NCBI GenBank assembly: GCA_910578565.1
Contig: CAJTQF010000001.1
Span: forward strand, 62,001 to 126,000
DNA length: 64,000 nucleotides
Reading direction: 5' to 3'
DNA from: an uncultured Christensenella sp.
GTDB lineage: Bacteria; Bacillota; Clostridia; Christensenellales; Borkfalkiaceae
The notes below the pieces were generated by a model. It had not been told where the DNA came from and made no database searches. It saw nothing but the letters and a program-made list of their open reading frames with translations. A program made the translations under genes and the position numbers. This document shows, in pieces, positions 19,221 through 27,685 of this stretch (its first letter is position 1; every line of letters begins with the position of its first letter).

Positions 19221-19299
19221 CTTGTATTAATTTCTGTGTGGACGAATTTCTCGAACGGCGCAGGGATAACGCCGTTTCCGGTAAGTAAAGGTTCGGTAC

Positions 19300-19385
19300 G
19301 ACATCGTTCGCGCGGTATAATCCGCTCATTCATCCCGTAACGCAAAAACAGCGCACTGTGCTGTTTTGAATAAAGCGTTGCCCGT
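19300..19385 (-). repeat. Dispersed palindromic repeat, copy 1
   Basis: The intergenic space 19112-19582 holds no convincing gene. Its middle matches, in reverse orientation, the segment at about 49148-49240. Both contain a 23-base hairpin (core 19345-19367, AAAACAGC / GCTGTTTT arms) and a similar flank with GCGCGAACG. The match is imperfect, suggesting an old mobile or REP-like element. Confidence 0.55.
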
Positions 19386-19452
19386 CCCGCAGAGCGAACG
19401 GAACTTATGAAGCGAAGCGGAATAAGCATAGTGAACTACGCTTATCAACGGC

Positions 19453-19481
19453 TTGTATTTTATCTCCCGATATGATATTAT
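19453..19481 (+). promoter_or_regulatory. Putative promoter of the EFR1 gene
   Basis: TTGTAT (19453-19458), a 17-base spacer and TATTAT (19476-19481), about 100 bases before the ATG at 19583. Confidence 0.5.
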
Positions 19482-19582
19482 GGTTATACGATAAACAGGA
19501 ATTTAACATTGCTTTCAAATAACCGAATGCGTAGTATTTATGGCATATGCTACCGGAAAAAATTAAAGAGATTTAAAATATT

Positions 19583-20341
19583 ATGATTGGCGTTTATTTC
19601 AGTGGAACAGGCAACACAAAATATTGTGTCGAATATATATCAGAACGACTTGACGGTGGTGGCGAGTCCTATGCGATTGAGAGCGGCGGGGCAACTGCCG
19701 CCATAAAATCCTGCAACGAAATAATCTTTGCATACCCCGTATATTATTCTGATTTACCGAAGATAGTCAGAGAATTTATTACAAGCAATGCCGAGTTATG
19801 GCGCGGTAAGAAAATATTTATAATTGCGACTATGGGATTGTTTAGCGGCGACGGCGCGGGATGTTCGGCGCGTTTACTCAAAAAGTACGGAGCGGAAATT
19901 TTAGGCGGGTTACATCTAAAAATGCCGGATTGTATAGGGGACGTTAAATTACTGAAAAAGTCATTTGACGAAAACCGCAAAATTATATCGGAAGCCGAAC
20001 ATAAAATGGACTCGGCTATCAATAAAATTATGGGCGGAAAATTCCCGAAAGAAGGATTGAATTTCTTTTACCGTATCGCGGGGGTTTTCGGACAGAGATT
20101 ATATTTCAGCGGAAAAACAAAGCGTTATTATACTAAAATCAGAACGGATGAAAGTAAATGTGTAAAGTGCGGACTGTGCGTATCGCTGTGTCCGATGTCG
20201 AATATAAGAATAGAAGATAAAGTAATTTTTCGCGATAAATGTACTATGTGTTACCGATGCTTTGCAAATTGTCCGAAACAAGCGATTACGATTATAGGTA
20301 AACATGTTTATGAGCAATGTAAGTTTGATAACTACAAGTGA
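19583..20341 (+). CDS. EFR1-family flavodoxin-ferredoxin protein
   Basis: The 252-aa cytoplasmic electron carrier has two parts. Residues 1-150 form a flavodoxin-like domain with the FMN phosphate loop SGTGNTKY (about 8-15) and FAYPVYYSDLP. Residues about 185-240 contain two 4Fe-4S ferredoxin motifs, CVKCGLCVSLCP and CTMCYRCFANCP. This arrangement is typical of the EFR1 ferrodoxin family of anaerobes, which moves low-potential electrons to unknown partners. It stands alone between terminators, with only a weak AAAGAG ribosome site. It is close to the NapH/TlpA fusion, but a functional link is only suggested by proximity. Confidence 0.88.
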   Translation: MIGVYFSGTGNTKYCVEYISERLDGGGESYAIESGGATAAIKSCNEIIFAYPVYYSDLPKIVREFITSNAELWRGKKIFIIATMGLFSGDGAGCSARLLKKYGAEILGGLHLKMPDCIGDVKLLKKSFDENRKIISEAEHKMDSAINKIMGGKFPKEGLNFFYRIAGVFGQRLYFSGKTKRYYTKIRTDESKCVKCGLCVSLCPMSNIRIEDKVIFRDKCTMCYRCFANCPKQAITIIGKHVYEQCKFDNYK

Positions 20342-20396
20342 TAATTTTCGTATGATAAATTTCGGTTTAACTTTCTGAATAATGTATAGTTAAAAG

Positions 20397-20426
20397 CTCC
20401 CGAACAAAATGTCCGGGACTTTTGTT
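20397..20426 (+). terminator. Rho-independent terminator after the EFR1 gene
   Basis: TCCCG-A-ACA / TGT-C-CGGGA stem with a 3-base loop, followed by CTTTTGTT. Confidence 0.65.
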
Positions 20427-20520
20427 CTCGTTTGAAAGCGCAGCTTTTGAAATTTTCGTTTTTTAATTCCCTATGGGCAGTGTTATGTGTGCGTGGCTTT
20501 GAATTTTTTAAAATACAAAC

Positions 20521-20549
20521 GTCCCCCGCGGCAATAAGCCGCGGGGGAC
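20521..20549 (-). terminator. Terminator of the minus-strand lipoprotein genes
   Basis: Perfect 12-bp GC-rich stem (GTCCCCCGCGGC / GCCGCGGGGGAC) with an AATAA loop, 18 bases after the stop of the 891-aa lipoprotein. The minus-strand 3' side continues into T-rich sequence. Confidence 0.8.
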
Positions 20550-20567
20550 AAATTTGTTTTGCAATAT

Positions 20568-23243
20568 TTACTTTTTAGCTATGGTTATGTCGTACTCGCT
20601 TGTAACATAGTTGGGGGCGAATGCGATAAGGGTAATATATTCGCCTGCCTGTAAAGTGAATTCGGAAGAATACAGATTAGCGGAAGTATTTATTACCGAA
20701 CGTTTATCTCTGTCGCTTTCAATGTCGATATTGACCATAGCAACAGATCCCGCGGGTACGGAAATGGTGTAAGTGCCGCCTGTGGTTGACAGGAAGGTAA
20801 ATATAATGCCGTTTCCGCAGTTGCTGCTGTCAAGCACAATGTGCTTTGTACCGCCGTTATCGGTAAATGCTTCGTCGCCTGATATTTCAAACGGTTCGAT
20901 AATGACGTTATAACTTACCGCTAAGTCAAACGGTCCTGCACAGTAGAAAGTAAATGTGCCGCCGGCTTCAAGGGTAAATTTATACGAACCTTTTCCGTTT
21001 ACGTAGTCCGTGGCTACACCGTCGAATATATATGCGTCGTCGCTGTCGGTTGTCATAACAAACGTACCGCCTTCATCTGAAGTGAACGTATATTCCACGC
21101 CGATGGAAGAATCGCTTGCCGAAAGGTTTACGTAGTTGGTCCCTAACTGCATTTCTCCGCCCGGTTCGGAAGGTTCCTGTTCGGTCACCTGCCAGTCAAG
21201 CGCATAAACGCCGTCGATTATGTTGCCGCCGTCCTTCGCCGTAAGGAAGAACGCATACTTTCTTCCGCCGAAGCAGGTAAGGCTGAATTTGTCGCCGGGT
21301 TTATACGTTGTGCCGTTGTATACGAACTGTGCGAAAGGCGAGCCCTTAACTTCAAACGTATAATCTATATTGCCGTTTATCATAGGCTGTACATATACCC
21401 AGACACCGTCGTTTACGCTGTTGTTGACGGTATACGCGGTATAACCCGTAGAAATAAGTTGAATTGCGCTATCTTCGGTAATGCCTTCGGCTTCCGTTTC
21501 GCTTCCGAACAAGGCTTCAACGCTGTTTGAAGTAGCATTTCCGACAGTTACAGACGCATTGCCTTCACCTTCGATTGAGAACGCCACTTTTTCGTTTTCG
21601 CCAAGGCAGACGTGTAAAAGCGAGTCTTCGTTGTAGAATCCTGTTTTGGTTCCGTTTACCGAAACTGTGCAGTTTGATGCCGAGAAGGTATAAACGCCGC
21701 TTGTGGTTGCCGTGAACTGCGCATACGCCGTTCCGCTTACCGTGCTTAAATCAAACTTGTTTGTCGCGCCGAGAAGGATAAACGGGTCTTCCTGCGTGCC
21801 GGCGCCCGTTGAGATTATGCCGTCTGTGGGCATATAGTACTGGCAGGGAACAAGCCAGGTGTATTCTCCCGCATGGGTAAGCATCTGTCCTTTTGCGGCA
21901 AGCAATTGAAGGAAGTCGTAAAGGTCTTCGTCAACGGGATAAACGCCGTCGCTGTTGGTCTTCGCCGCGTATGCTTTAAGGAACTCGGAGTAATCGTATA
22001 CGGCTACCAATTTGCCGTTTTCGTATTTGGAGAATACGTGTCCCGTTGCAAAGAGATCTTCATTCTTTTCAGGGTCGGCAAGGTCCATTATCGAAAGTTC
22101 GCCAACGCGCGCCAAGGTTTTGGTAAGATTTACAAGAAGCTGTGGACCGGTTTCTGAACCTACGTGATAATATCCGTCGTTGCCGGGTACAAATGCAAGC
22201 GAACCGTCAATAGTCATGAGAGTGAGCGTTCCGCTCTGTGCGCCGTATTTGTCAAGGTTTTGGGGCGCTTCGACTTTTGTTGTCGGAATTTCGGGCGGTT
22301 CTTCCGCGTCGCCAATGCGCTCGACCTTTACCGTTACGGTGCAGTCGGTTGCCGCGTATATTCCGAAGTTTTGCGTTTCGCGCGATCTGTAACCGCTTAC
22401 GGTAAGTTCAAGAGGGATAGTTCCTTTTTTACCGCTTATCTGTTTGTTTTTGTAAACGGGGATACCGTCTTCGTCAAAGCTGAATGTATTCTGGAAATTA
22501 TACATTGTGACTTCGGTGTTGGAAGCGGTGGTAAAGGAAACATTGTATAAGCCTGCCGCAGCTTTTGTACCCCAAATCTGGTTGTAGCTGACTTTTTGGT
22601 TTATCTCGCTCTCCGTGGCGTCGTTGGGAACGCCGGTTGCGCCCAGTTCTTTATAGGAAAGGAATGAGAAGTAGGTGTTGACGTCTTTTTTAAGATCCAA
22701 CGTGAGAGTGTCTGAACCGAGTACAACGTACTTCATTGTTTCGTCGTTGCCGTCAACGTATTCGCTGTCGTCAAAAGTGCGTTTGTAATCTATAGCGTAT
22801 TTGTAATTATCGTGATAGCTGCTGGGGACATACAGGAATTCGTAAGTCGCTTTAAGGCTTTCGTCAAATTCTACGCTGGTAGCTACGTTTCTGTAACCGT
22901 AGGGAAAGGGTCTGTCATTCTGCTCGTTAATGTACACGGAATAATTGATACCCTCTTCGGGGGTAAAGTCCTTGAACGACGCTTTGCCGTTTTTGTCGGT
23001 GGTTGCGGTTATGACTTTGCCGTTGCTGTCCGTAACGTATTGAACGGTATAATTTGCTGAGTCGTAATAGCCCATTCTGAAAACGACGTCTTTAACGGCG
23101 TTTCCGTTCTGGTCGACGGCGGTAACGGTATAAGGGGGGTCTTCCTTCGGCTTGTCGTCTTTACAAGCTGCAAGACCCGCTGCGCCAGCCGCAACGCAAG
23201 TCGTTGAAAGAAGCGCTATAAGCAGTTTCTTTTTTAAGGTCAT
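20568..23243 (-). CDS. Large surface lipoprotein of unknown function
   Basis: The 891-aa protein has a type II signal peptide (lipobox AGLAAC, Cys about residue 27) and would sit on the outer face of the membrane. Residues about 35-130 resemble a carboxypeptidase-regulatory/Cna_B-like beta-sandwich (TAVDQNGNAVKDVVFRMG ... TDKNGKASFKDF). The rest is rich in Gly, Thr, Asp and aromatic residues and contains repeated pre-peptidase-C-like or beta-sandwich patterns (GTYTISVPAGS, GTFVMTTDSDDAY, GTFTFYCAGPF). No catalytic motif is evident. It follows a 145-aa lipoprotein by 24 bp with its own AAGGAG, so the two form an operon. A role in surface display or glycan binding is only a guess. Confidence 0.65.
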   Translation of the reverse strand: MTLKKKLLIALLSTTCVAAGAAGLAACKDDKPKEDPPYTVTAVDQNGNAVKDVVFRMGYYDSANYTVQYVTDSNGKVITATTDKNGKASFKDFTPEEGINYSVYINEQNDRPFPYGYRNVATSVEFDESLKATYEFLYVPSSYHDNYKYAIDYKRTFDDSEYVDGNDETMKYVVLGSDTLTLDLKKDVNTYFSFLSYKELGATGVPNDATESEINQKVSYNQIWGTKAAAGLYNVSFTTASNTEVTMYNFQNTFSFDEDGIPVYKNKQISGKKGTIPLELTVSGYRSRETQNFGIYAATDCTVTVKVERIGDAEEPPEIPTTKVEAPQNLDKYGAQSGTLTLMTIDGSLAFVPGNDGYYHVGSETGPQLLVNLTKTLARVGELSIMDLADPEKNEDLFATGHVFSKYENGKLVAVYDYSEFLKAYAAKTNSDGVYPVDEDLYDFLQLLAAKGQMLTHAGEYTWLVPCQYYMPTDGIISTGAGTQEDPFILLGATNKFDLSTVSGTAYAQFTATTSGVYTFSASNCTVSVNGTKTGFYNEDSLLHVCLGENEKVAFSIEGEGNASVTVGNATSNSVEALFGSETEAEGITEDSAIQLISTGYTAYTVNNSVNDGVWVYVQPMINGNIDYTFEVKGSPFAQFVYNGTTYKPGDKFSLTCFGGRKYAFFLTAKDGGNIIDGVYALDWQVTEQEPSEPGGEMQLGTNYVNLSASDSSIGVEYTFTSDEGGTFVMTTDSDDAYIFDGVATDYVNGKGSYKFTLEAGGTFTFYCAGPFDLAVSYNVIIEPFEISGDEAFTDNGGTKHIVLDSSNCGNGIIFTFLSTTGGTYTISVPAGSVAMVNIDIESDRDKRSVINTSANLYSSEFTLQAGEYITLIAFAPNYVTSEYDITIAKK

Positions 23244-23267
23244 AAGTTTCTCCTTATTGCTTTAAAA

Positions 23268-23705
23268 TTAGTTTTTTGCAGTTAAAACAATTGTATACTC
23301 GCCGTAGCCGTCGAGATAAAGGTCTGCGTAAGTGTATGTATCTGCGCCGTTAATCTGGACGTGCCATTTTTCGTTGCTTTTAAGCTGGCTTTCGTTAAGT
23401 TCGCTCTTTTTGAATTCAACTTTGCCGTCGGCGCCTATTGCTTTGGGTTTGTTGCAGAATCCTATTTCATGCGTATCGGGATTTGCCGCGCAAATCTGAA
23501 CCTGTACTTCGGTGCCGTCTTCGCCTTCGGGTGTAACGCCCGCCGTACCGTCCGTAAGACCGTTAACGGGCGAGCCGTCCGCATAAGTGACGGTGAATAC
23601 GTAGCTGTCGGCTTTCGGTGTGCAAGCGGTCATCGCAAGCCCCATACATAAGGATGCGGCGATAACTGCCAACGTTGCGATAATGGTAATAATTCTTCTT
23701 TTCAT
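23268..23705 (-). CDS. Small lipoprotein with one beta-sandwich-like domain
   Basis: The 145-aa precursor has a signal peptide ending in the lipobox LAMTAC (Cys about residue 28). The mature part resembles the N-terminal domain of the larger lipoprotein that follows (FTVTYADGSPVNG in place of YTVTAVDQNGNAV) and ends YGEYTIVLTAKN. This suggests duplication of a Cna_B-like domain. A good GGAGG precedes the ATG. It is the first gene of a two-gene minus-strand operon with a well-formed promoter and a palindromic spacer. The function is not known to me. Confidence 0.65.
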   Translation of the reverse strand: MKRRIITIIATLAVIAASLCMGLAMTACTPKADSYVFTVTYADGSPVNGLTDGTAGVTPEGEDGTEVQVQICAANPDTHEIGFCNKPKAIGADGKVEFKKSELNESQLKSNEKWHVQINGADTYTYADLYLDGYGEYTIVLTAKN

Positions 23706-23737
23706 TGTTGTGCCTCCAATAATATAAGTTTGCGTAT

Positions 23738-23766
23738 ATTATATATCAAAATTGATATTTATGCAA
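23738..23766 (-). promoter_or_regulatory. Promoter with overlapping palindromic operator for the lipoprotein pair
   Basis: On the minus strand TTGCAT (23766-23761), a 17-base spacer and TATAAT (23743-23738). The spacer contains the perfect palindrome ATATCAAAATTGATAT (23743-23758), a likely regulator site. Confidence 0.7.
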
Positions 23767-23853
23767 GAAAAAAGGCTTAAAATGTTTAAAACACGCACCG
23801 ATGTGCATTGTTTACATTATATACTGTATATTATAATAAATGTAACATAAAAA

Positions 23854-23880
23854 CAAACCCCCGTCCGAGACGGGGGTTTG
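23854..23880 (-). terminator. Terminator of the TlpA-like lipoprotein gene
   Basis: Perfect 12-bp stem CAAACCCCCGTC / GACGGGGGTTTG with a 3-base loop, 17 bases after the stop at 23897; the minus-strand 3' side is followed by GTTTTTATG. Confidence 0.85.
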
Positions 23881-23896
23881 AAGTTTTAAATACTTT

Positions 23897-26782
23897 TTAA
23901 ATTTTCGCGGGATCGCCGATATACTGGTAGTAACAAGCGAACATTTCCCAAGCGCCGGACGCCGCGTTTTCTTCAAGATAAACCTGGCAGCAGAAACTTA
24001 AAATATTTACAAGCGTCTGGTTGGCTTCGGTTAATCCGTACAGCTCGCCGCTGTTGGCGATTGCCTTGCGGTAATAAGTTCTCATTGTCGCCGTATAGTT
24101 GGCTCCGCCGTTCTTTCTGAAATCGAATACTCCGTTTTCAATCATTTTGTAAAGGGAGTTTCCGTTTCTGTCAAGATAGTTCTCGTGAATGAAGTCGATA
24201 TATATTTTAGAACCGAATTTGAAGTCGTCCGTGTAGTGGTAATATATACCGTCTTCTGAGTTGAACGCCGTGTTTACAGCCAGATAGTAGTTGCGGACGG
24301 GGGGTTCGGTCGTGTAAGTGAACATTCCGTCTCCGGTGGTGGCATATCGCAGGAAGCTGACCGTATCCGCGCCCTGATACTCTATATACATTTCATATGT
24401 TCCCGTATCGTTAGGGACGGACATTGCGCCGTGAAGATAATAGGTCTTGTTTGCTTCAAGCCATACGTAGTCGTAATACTCGTCGTGAGTGTCCCTGAAA
24501 ATAGGAGAGTTATAGCGCATGTCGTTGTCAGTATCGAGCAACAGTTCTTTATCCGCGCTGTAAACGTACAGTTTGGGATCGACGCCCTTTGCGGTAGGCG
24601 CTTTAGAATAGAACAGGTAAACGCCGGTCTTGCTGGGAACGAACTTGAACTTTATGCCGCCGCCGTCGCCTAAGTTCATTATCTTGGTAATATTTACTTC
24701 GTTGGCTACGGGGTTTTCGGCGGTTCCTTCATATGCAGGTAATGCGTTGCTGTAAACCAAGCCCTTAATGGGGTCGAGAGTCTTGTAGCATTCGTGATAA
24801 TCTTTATCGTCGGGGCTGTGGTCTGCTCCATAATGGATATAGTAATAGCAGAATTCAAGCCACTGACCGTCGTACTTCTTGTCGCCTTCGACAAGCATAT
24901 CCGGATGGTTTTTGTGTATTCCGTCGATGAAAGCGTTTAAAAGTTCTATAAGATCGTCGGTTACGGGAAGGAGTCCGTTATCGGAGAAACTTTGCAGATA
25001 GTACTTTTCAATCAGAATTTCGGACTGTTCATCTGTAAGATAGTCGAATAAAAGCGGAGTGGTTTTGTCTGCGCGCTCGTAATTTGACATCTTCCAGTAT
25101 GAAAGCAGGTAAACCGAAGCAACCTGTCTCTTCTCTTCCGCAATAAACGAAGTGGAACCGAGATGTTTTTCCGCCCAGAATCCCGAGTTGAGTATATCTG
25201 CAAGCAGAATAGTGGTTGTGCCGTTTTTAGTTACGTAGTAATAACCGTTTTCCGTGTTTTTGCTTATCGAAACGTTGTAACCGCCCGTTAAGGGATTGTT
25301 GTAACTTTCGTCGTAAGTCAGGTCGTTTACTAAAAGGGTCTGCTGGTCAACGGTTTTTGCAACTTCTTTTACGGGACGTATGTTCAGGTTCCTTATCGAA
25401 GCTCTCTCGTTGTCGACGTTTCTTTCCAGATTCTTATAGTACATAAATGCGAGTTCAACTGTTTCGTTGCGGTTTGCAATGTAAACGGCTTTATCTTCTT
25501 TCCAGCCGTTGCTGTCTCCGCTGTACTGCCCGACTATAGATCCGTTTACGAACACGTACAAGTTGTCGTAATCGGCTTCGGTGTTAATATTGTATTCGTA
25601 AGAAATTGCGTCGCCGGGCGTCAACGATATTTCGGCATAGAGCGTCGAGAACGAATAATCAAATTCTTTGTTCGAAGCGTCGAGATAAGTTCCGTCGTCG
25701 TCCTTTATGAGCCAGGGCCAGCTGTATTCTTTGTCTTTACCTTCTTCGGGATAATATCTGTTTACAGAAGCTCCGTCCGTTACGATACCCGTGAGCGCCG
25801 CGTTTATTTTATCAGAATCCGGCATAACCAAGCCTTCCGTAGGTCTGGTAAATTCAGTGGGGGTAGGGTTGGGGTCGGGTTCGGGGTTGGGGTCTTTGTC
25901 TTTCTGTTCGTAATTGTCGCTTGTGTAATATTGGAACATTGTACGCCAGTAGGAAGCGGCGAACTGTCCGCCTTTTCTGTCAATGGTTGCGACAACGCCG
26001 TATCTGTCCACAATAACGGTGGTGGGGAATGCGGATACGTTGAATTTCGAAGTCATGCTTGCAGAATCGTAACCCAAGTGGAAGTTGAGTTCGGTCTGTT
26101 CCGCAAAAGACTTAATTGCCGCCGCGGAGTCCTGGTTTGAAAGCGCGACAATCGCTATTTTATCTTTGTAAGCCTGATACGCTTCTTCTATCGCGGGGAA
26201 TTCAAGGCGGCAAGGACCGCAGCCCACAAAGAAGAAGTTAAGCATAACCGCCTTGTATGCGTTTTCGCCGTAAAGCAATTCGGACAGGGTGTGCTTTGTG
26301 TCCGTCAGCGCGTCAACGTAACCGAAGTCGTACATAACGTCGCCTTCGGAATAAACGGTGCTCGAAGTCGCGGTTGTTTCGATAATGCGCGAATTGAGCT
26401 TAATTGTCACTTCGCCTTCGTCGGCTTTGGTGTAATACTGCGTATTGTCAAGGAAATAACCTTCGGGCAGGGTGTCCGCGTCTACCGAAAGCTGATAGAT
26501 ATCGGGATTGAGTTTAACGTCTATTCTGCCGTTCTTCGAAACGCCGGAAGTTACGCTGGTTCCGCCCCTTCTGAAGCTCACTTTAACGTTGTTAAGGCTC
26601 ATTCCGCCTGCCGACTTAACGTATACAGTGTAATTTCCGTTGAACTTTTCGCCGTTTTCATAATCCGGCGGCATCCTGAAATTTGCCGCGTTTTTATCGG
26701 TGCAGGCGGCGATTGCCAGACCGGAGCATACGGCAAAGCAGGAAATAAGTAAGGCAAGCACTATTTTTTTGATTTTGCTCAT
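23897..26782 (-). CDS. Large lipoprotein with a TlpA/AhpC-type thioredoxin domain
   Basis: The 961-aa protein has a lipobox LAIAAC (Cys about residue 26). A Cna_B-like segment follows (about 45-110), then a thioredoxin-like domain at about 145-285 with the active site CGPC in FFFVGCGPCRLEF and the cis-Pro strand SAFPTTVIVDRYG. After a Pro/Asp-rich linker (about 295-312) come long beta-rich regions of unknown family, including a pre-peptidase-like segment (KFVPSKTGVYLFYS). It is probably a surface thiol-disulfide protein with added binding domains. With the NapH-TlpA fusion 5 kb away, this window encodes two extracytoplasmic thioredoxin-like proteins; the membrane fusion could be its reductant (inference). 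Confidence 0.75.
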   Translation of the reverse strand: MSKIKKIVLALLISCFAVCSGLAIAACTDKNAANFRMPPDYENGEKFNGNYTVYVKSAGGMSLNNVKVSFRRGGTSVTSGVSKNGRIDVKLNPDIYQLSVDADTLPEGYFLDNTQYYTKADEGEVTIKLNSRIIETTATSSTVYSEGDVMYDFGYVDALTDTKHTLSELLYGENAYKAVMLNFFFVGCGPCRLEFPAIEEAYQAYKDKIAIVALSNQDSAAAIKSFAEQTELNFHLGYDSASMTSKFNVSAFPTTVIVDRYGVVATIDRKGGQFAASYWRTMFQYYTSDNYEQKDKDPNPEPDPNPTPTEFTRPTEGLVMPDSDKINAALTGIVTDGASVNRYYPEEGKDKEYSWPWLIKDDDGTYLDASNKEFDYSFSTLYAEISLTPGDAISYEYNINTEADYDNLYVFVNGSIVGQYSGDSNGWKEDKAVYIANRNETVELAFMYYKNLERNVDNERASIRNLNIRPVKEVAKTVDQQTLLVNDLTYDESYNNPLTGGYNVSISKNTENGYYYVTKNGTTTILLADILNSGFWAEKHLGSTSFIAEEKRQVASVYLLSYWKMSNYERADKTTPLLFDYLTDEQSEILIEKYYLQSFSDNGLLPVTDDLIELLNAFIDGIHKNHPDMLVEGDKKYDGQWLEFCYYYIHYGADHSPDDKDYHECYKTLDPIKGLVYSNALPAYEGTAENPVANEVNITKIMNLGDGGGIKFKFVPSKTGVYLFYSKAPTAKGVDPKLYVYSADKELLLDTDNDMRYNSPIFRDTHDEYYDYVWLEANKTYYLHGAMSVPNDTGTYEMYIEYQGADTVSFLRYATTGDGMFTYTTEPPVRNYYLAVNTAFNSEDGIYYHYTDDFKFGSKIYIDFIHENYLDRNGNSLYKMIENGVFDFRKNGGANYTATMRTYYRKAIANSGELYGLTEANQTLVNILSFCCQVYLEENAASGAWEMFACYYQYIGDPAKI

Positions 26783-26855
26783 AAAAAACCTCCTCTATAT
26801 TTAACCTATGGTTTTTGTCTTTTATTTTACGGAAAGACAGACTTTCTTGCATAAT

Positions 26856-26884
26856 ATGATACCATAGTATGCATTTTAAATCAA
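26856..26884 (-). promoter_or_regulatory. Putative promoter of the TlpA-like lipoprotein gene
   Basis: On the minus strand TTGATT (26884-26879), 17 bases, TATCAT (26861-26856), about 74 bases before the ATG; GAGGAGG precedes the ATG. Confidence 0.55.
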
Positions 26885-26921
26885 GTAAAATACAGTATAA
26901 TTAATAAAAATATCGCATATT

Positions 26922-26963
26922 GGGGCGTTTTTAATACATTTATGCAAAAACGCCCCGCTTTTT
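26922..26963 (+). terminator. Orphan plus-strand terminator-like hairpin
   Basis: GGGGCGTTTTT / AAAAACGCCCC with a 13-base loop is followed by GCTTTTT. It lies between two divergent genes (26783-27119), with no plus-strand gene before it. The rest of this gap holds only the two promoters. Confidence 0.55.
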
Positions 26964-27062
26964 ATGCAAAAAATTTTCAGTCTGCCGCGGGATTTGGAAT
27001 AAAGTAAAAAAATATCGAAAAAAATATGTGATTTTTCTGCGTTTTTTTTGTTTAACGGCGGT

Positions 27063-27090
27063 TTGAAAGTTTATATTAATATTGTAGATA
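27063..27090 (+). promoter_or_regulatory. Putative promoter of the grpE-dnaK genes
   Basis: TTGAAA (27063-27068), a 16-base spacer and TAGATA (27085-27090), 29 bases before the grpE ATG. No CIRCE inverted repeat is visible. Confidence 0.45.
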
Positions 27091-27119
27091 AAACGAATAC
27101 GCAGTCAAGAGAGTGAATT

Positions 27120-27638
27120 ATGGGTAAAGAAAAGCAAGAAAAACGCAAGCCGGACGAAGCGGTTAAAGAAGAGCAGCAGGCTGAAGATAAGGAGCTTGGC
27201 GAACTTGAAAAAGCGCAGGCTCTTGCGGAAGACTATAAACGCAAGTGGTACGCGGTTTCCGCCGAGTACGAAAATTACCGTAAGCGCAACGCTATGGGGC
27301 TTTCTCGGGCGTATTCCGACGGCGTTGCCGAAGCAATCGTAAAACTTTTGCCGGTTGCGGACAACTTCGGCTATGCTCTCGATTCCGCCGCGGACGAAAA
27401 AACCCGCGCGGGTATTGACAAGGTTATCAAAAGTTTTAACAGTATACTTGCTTCTCTGGGAGTTGAAGAAATTCCCGTGCAGGCGGGCGACGCTTTTGAC
27501 GAAGACGTGGCGGAAGCGGTTATGAACTTCCCCGCGGAAGAAGGCGAAAAGCCAAACACTGTTAAACAGGTTATAAAAAAGGGTTACCGTTCGGGCGAAA
27601 AAGTTATACGTTTTGCACAGGTTTCGGTGATAGTTTAA
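27120..27638 (+). CDS. grpE: Nucleotide exchange factor GrpE
   Basis: The 172-aa protein shows the GrpE pattern: a charged N-terminal coiled coil (about 1-60, KRKWYAVSAEYENYRKRN) and the C-terminal beta domain with AVMNFPAEEGEKPNTVKQ and KKGYRSGEKVIRFAQVSVI. It forms a dimer that releases ADP from DnaK during protein folding. Length is normal. It is followed by dnaK 47 bp downstream. In many Firmicutes hrcA precedes grpE; here a divergent lipoprotein lies upstream instead, so heat control must come from elsewhere. Confidence 0.95.
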   Translation: MGKEKQEKRKPDEAVKEEQQAEDKELGELEKAQALAEDYKRKWYAVSAEYENYRKRNAMGLSRAYSDGVAEAIVKLLPVADNFGYALDSAADEKTRAGIDKVIKSFNSILASLGVEEIPVQAGDAFDEDVAEAVMNFPAEEGEKPNTVKQVIKKGYRSGEKVIRFAQVSVIV

Positions 27639-27685
27639 ATAAAAAAACAAGTTTTATATCAAGATTTTTATAAGGAGATAAAAAT

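Noticed and set aside
19208..19429. 73-codon minus-strand frame
   Set aside because: No ribosome site, low-complexity basic composition, and it runs through the dispersed palindromic repeat.
26990..27119. HrcA/CIRCE control of grpE
   Set aside because: No TTAGCACTC-N9-GAGTGCTAA-like inverted repeat and no hrcA gene next to grpE.
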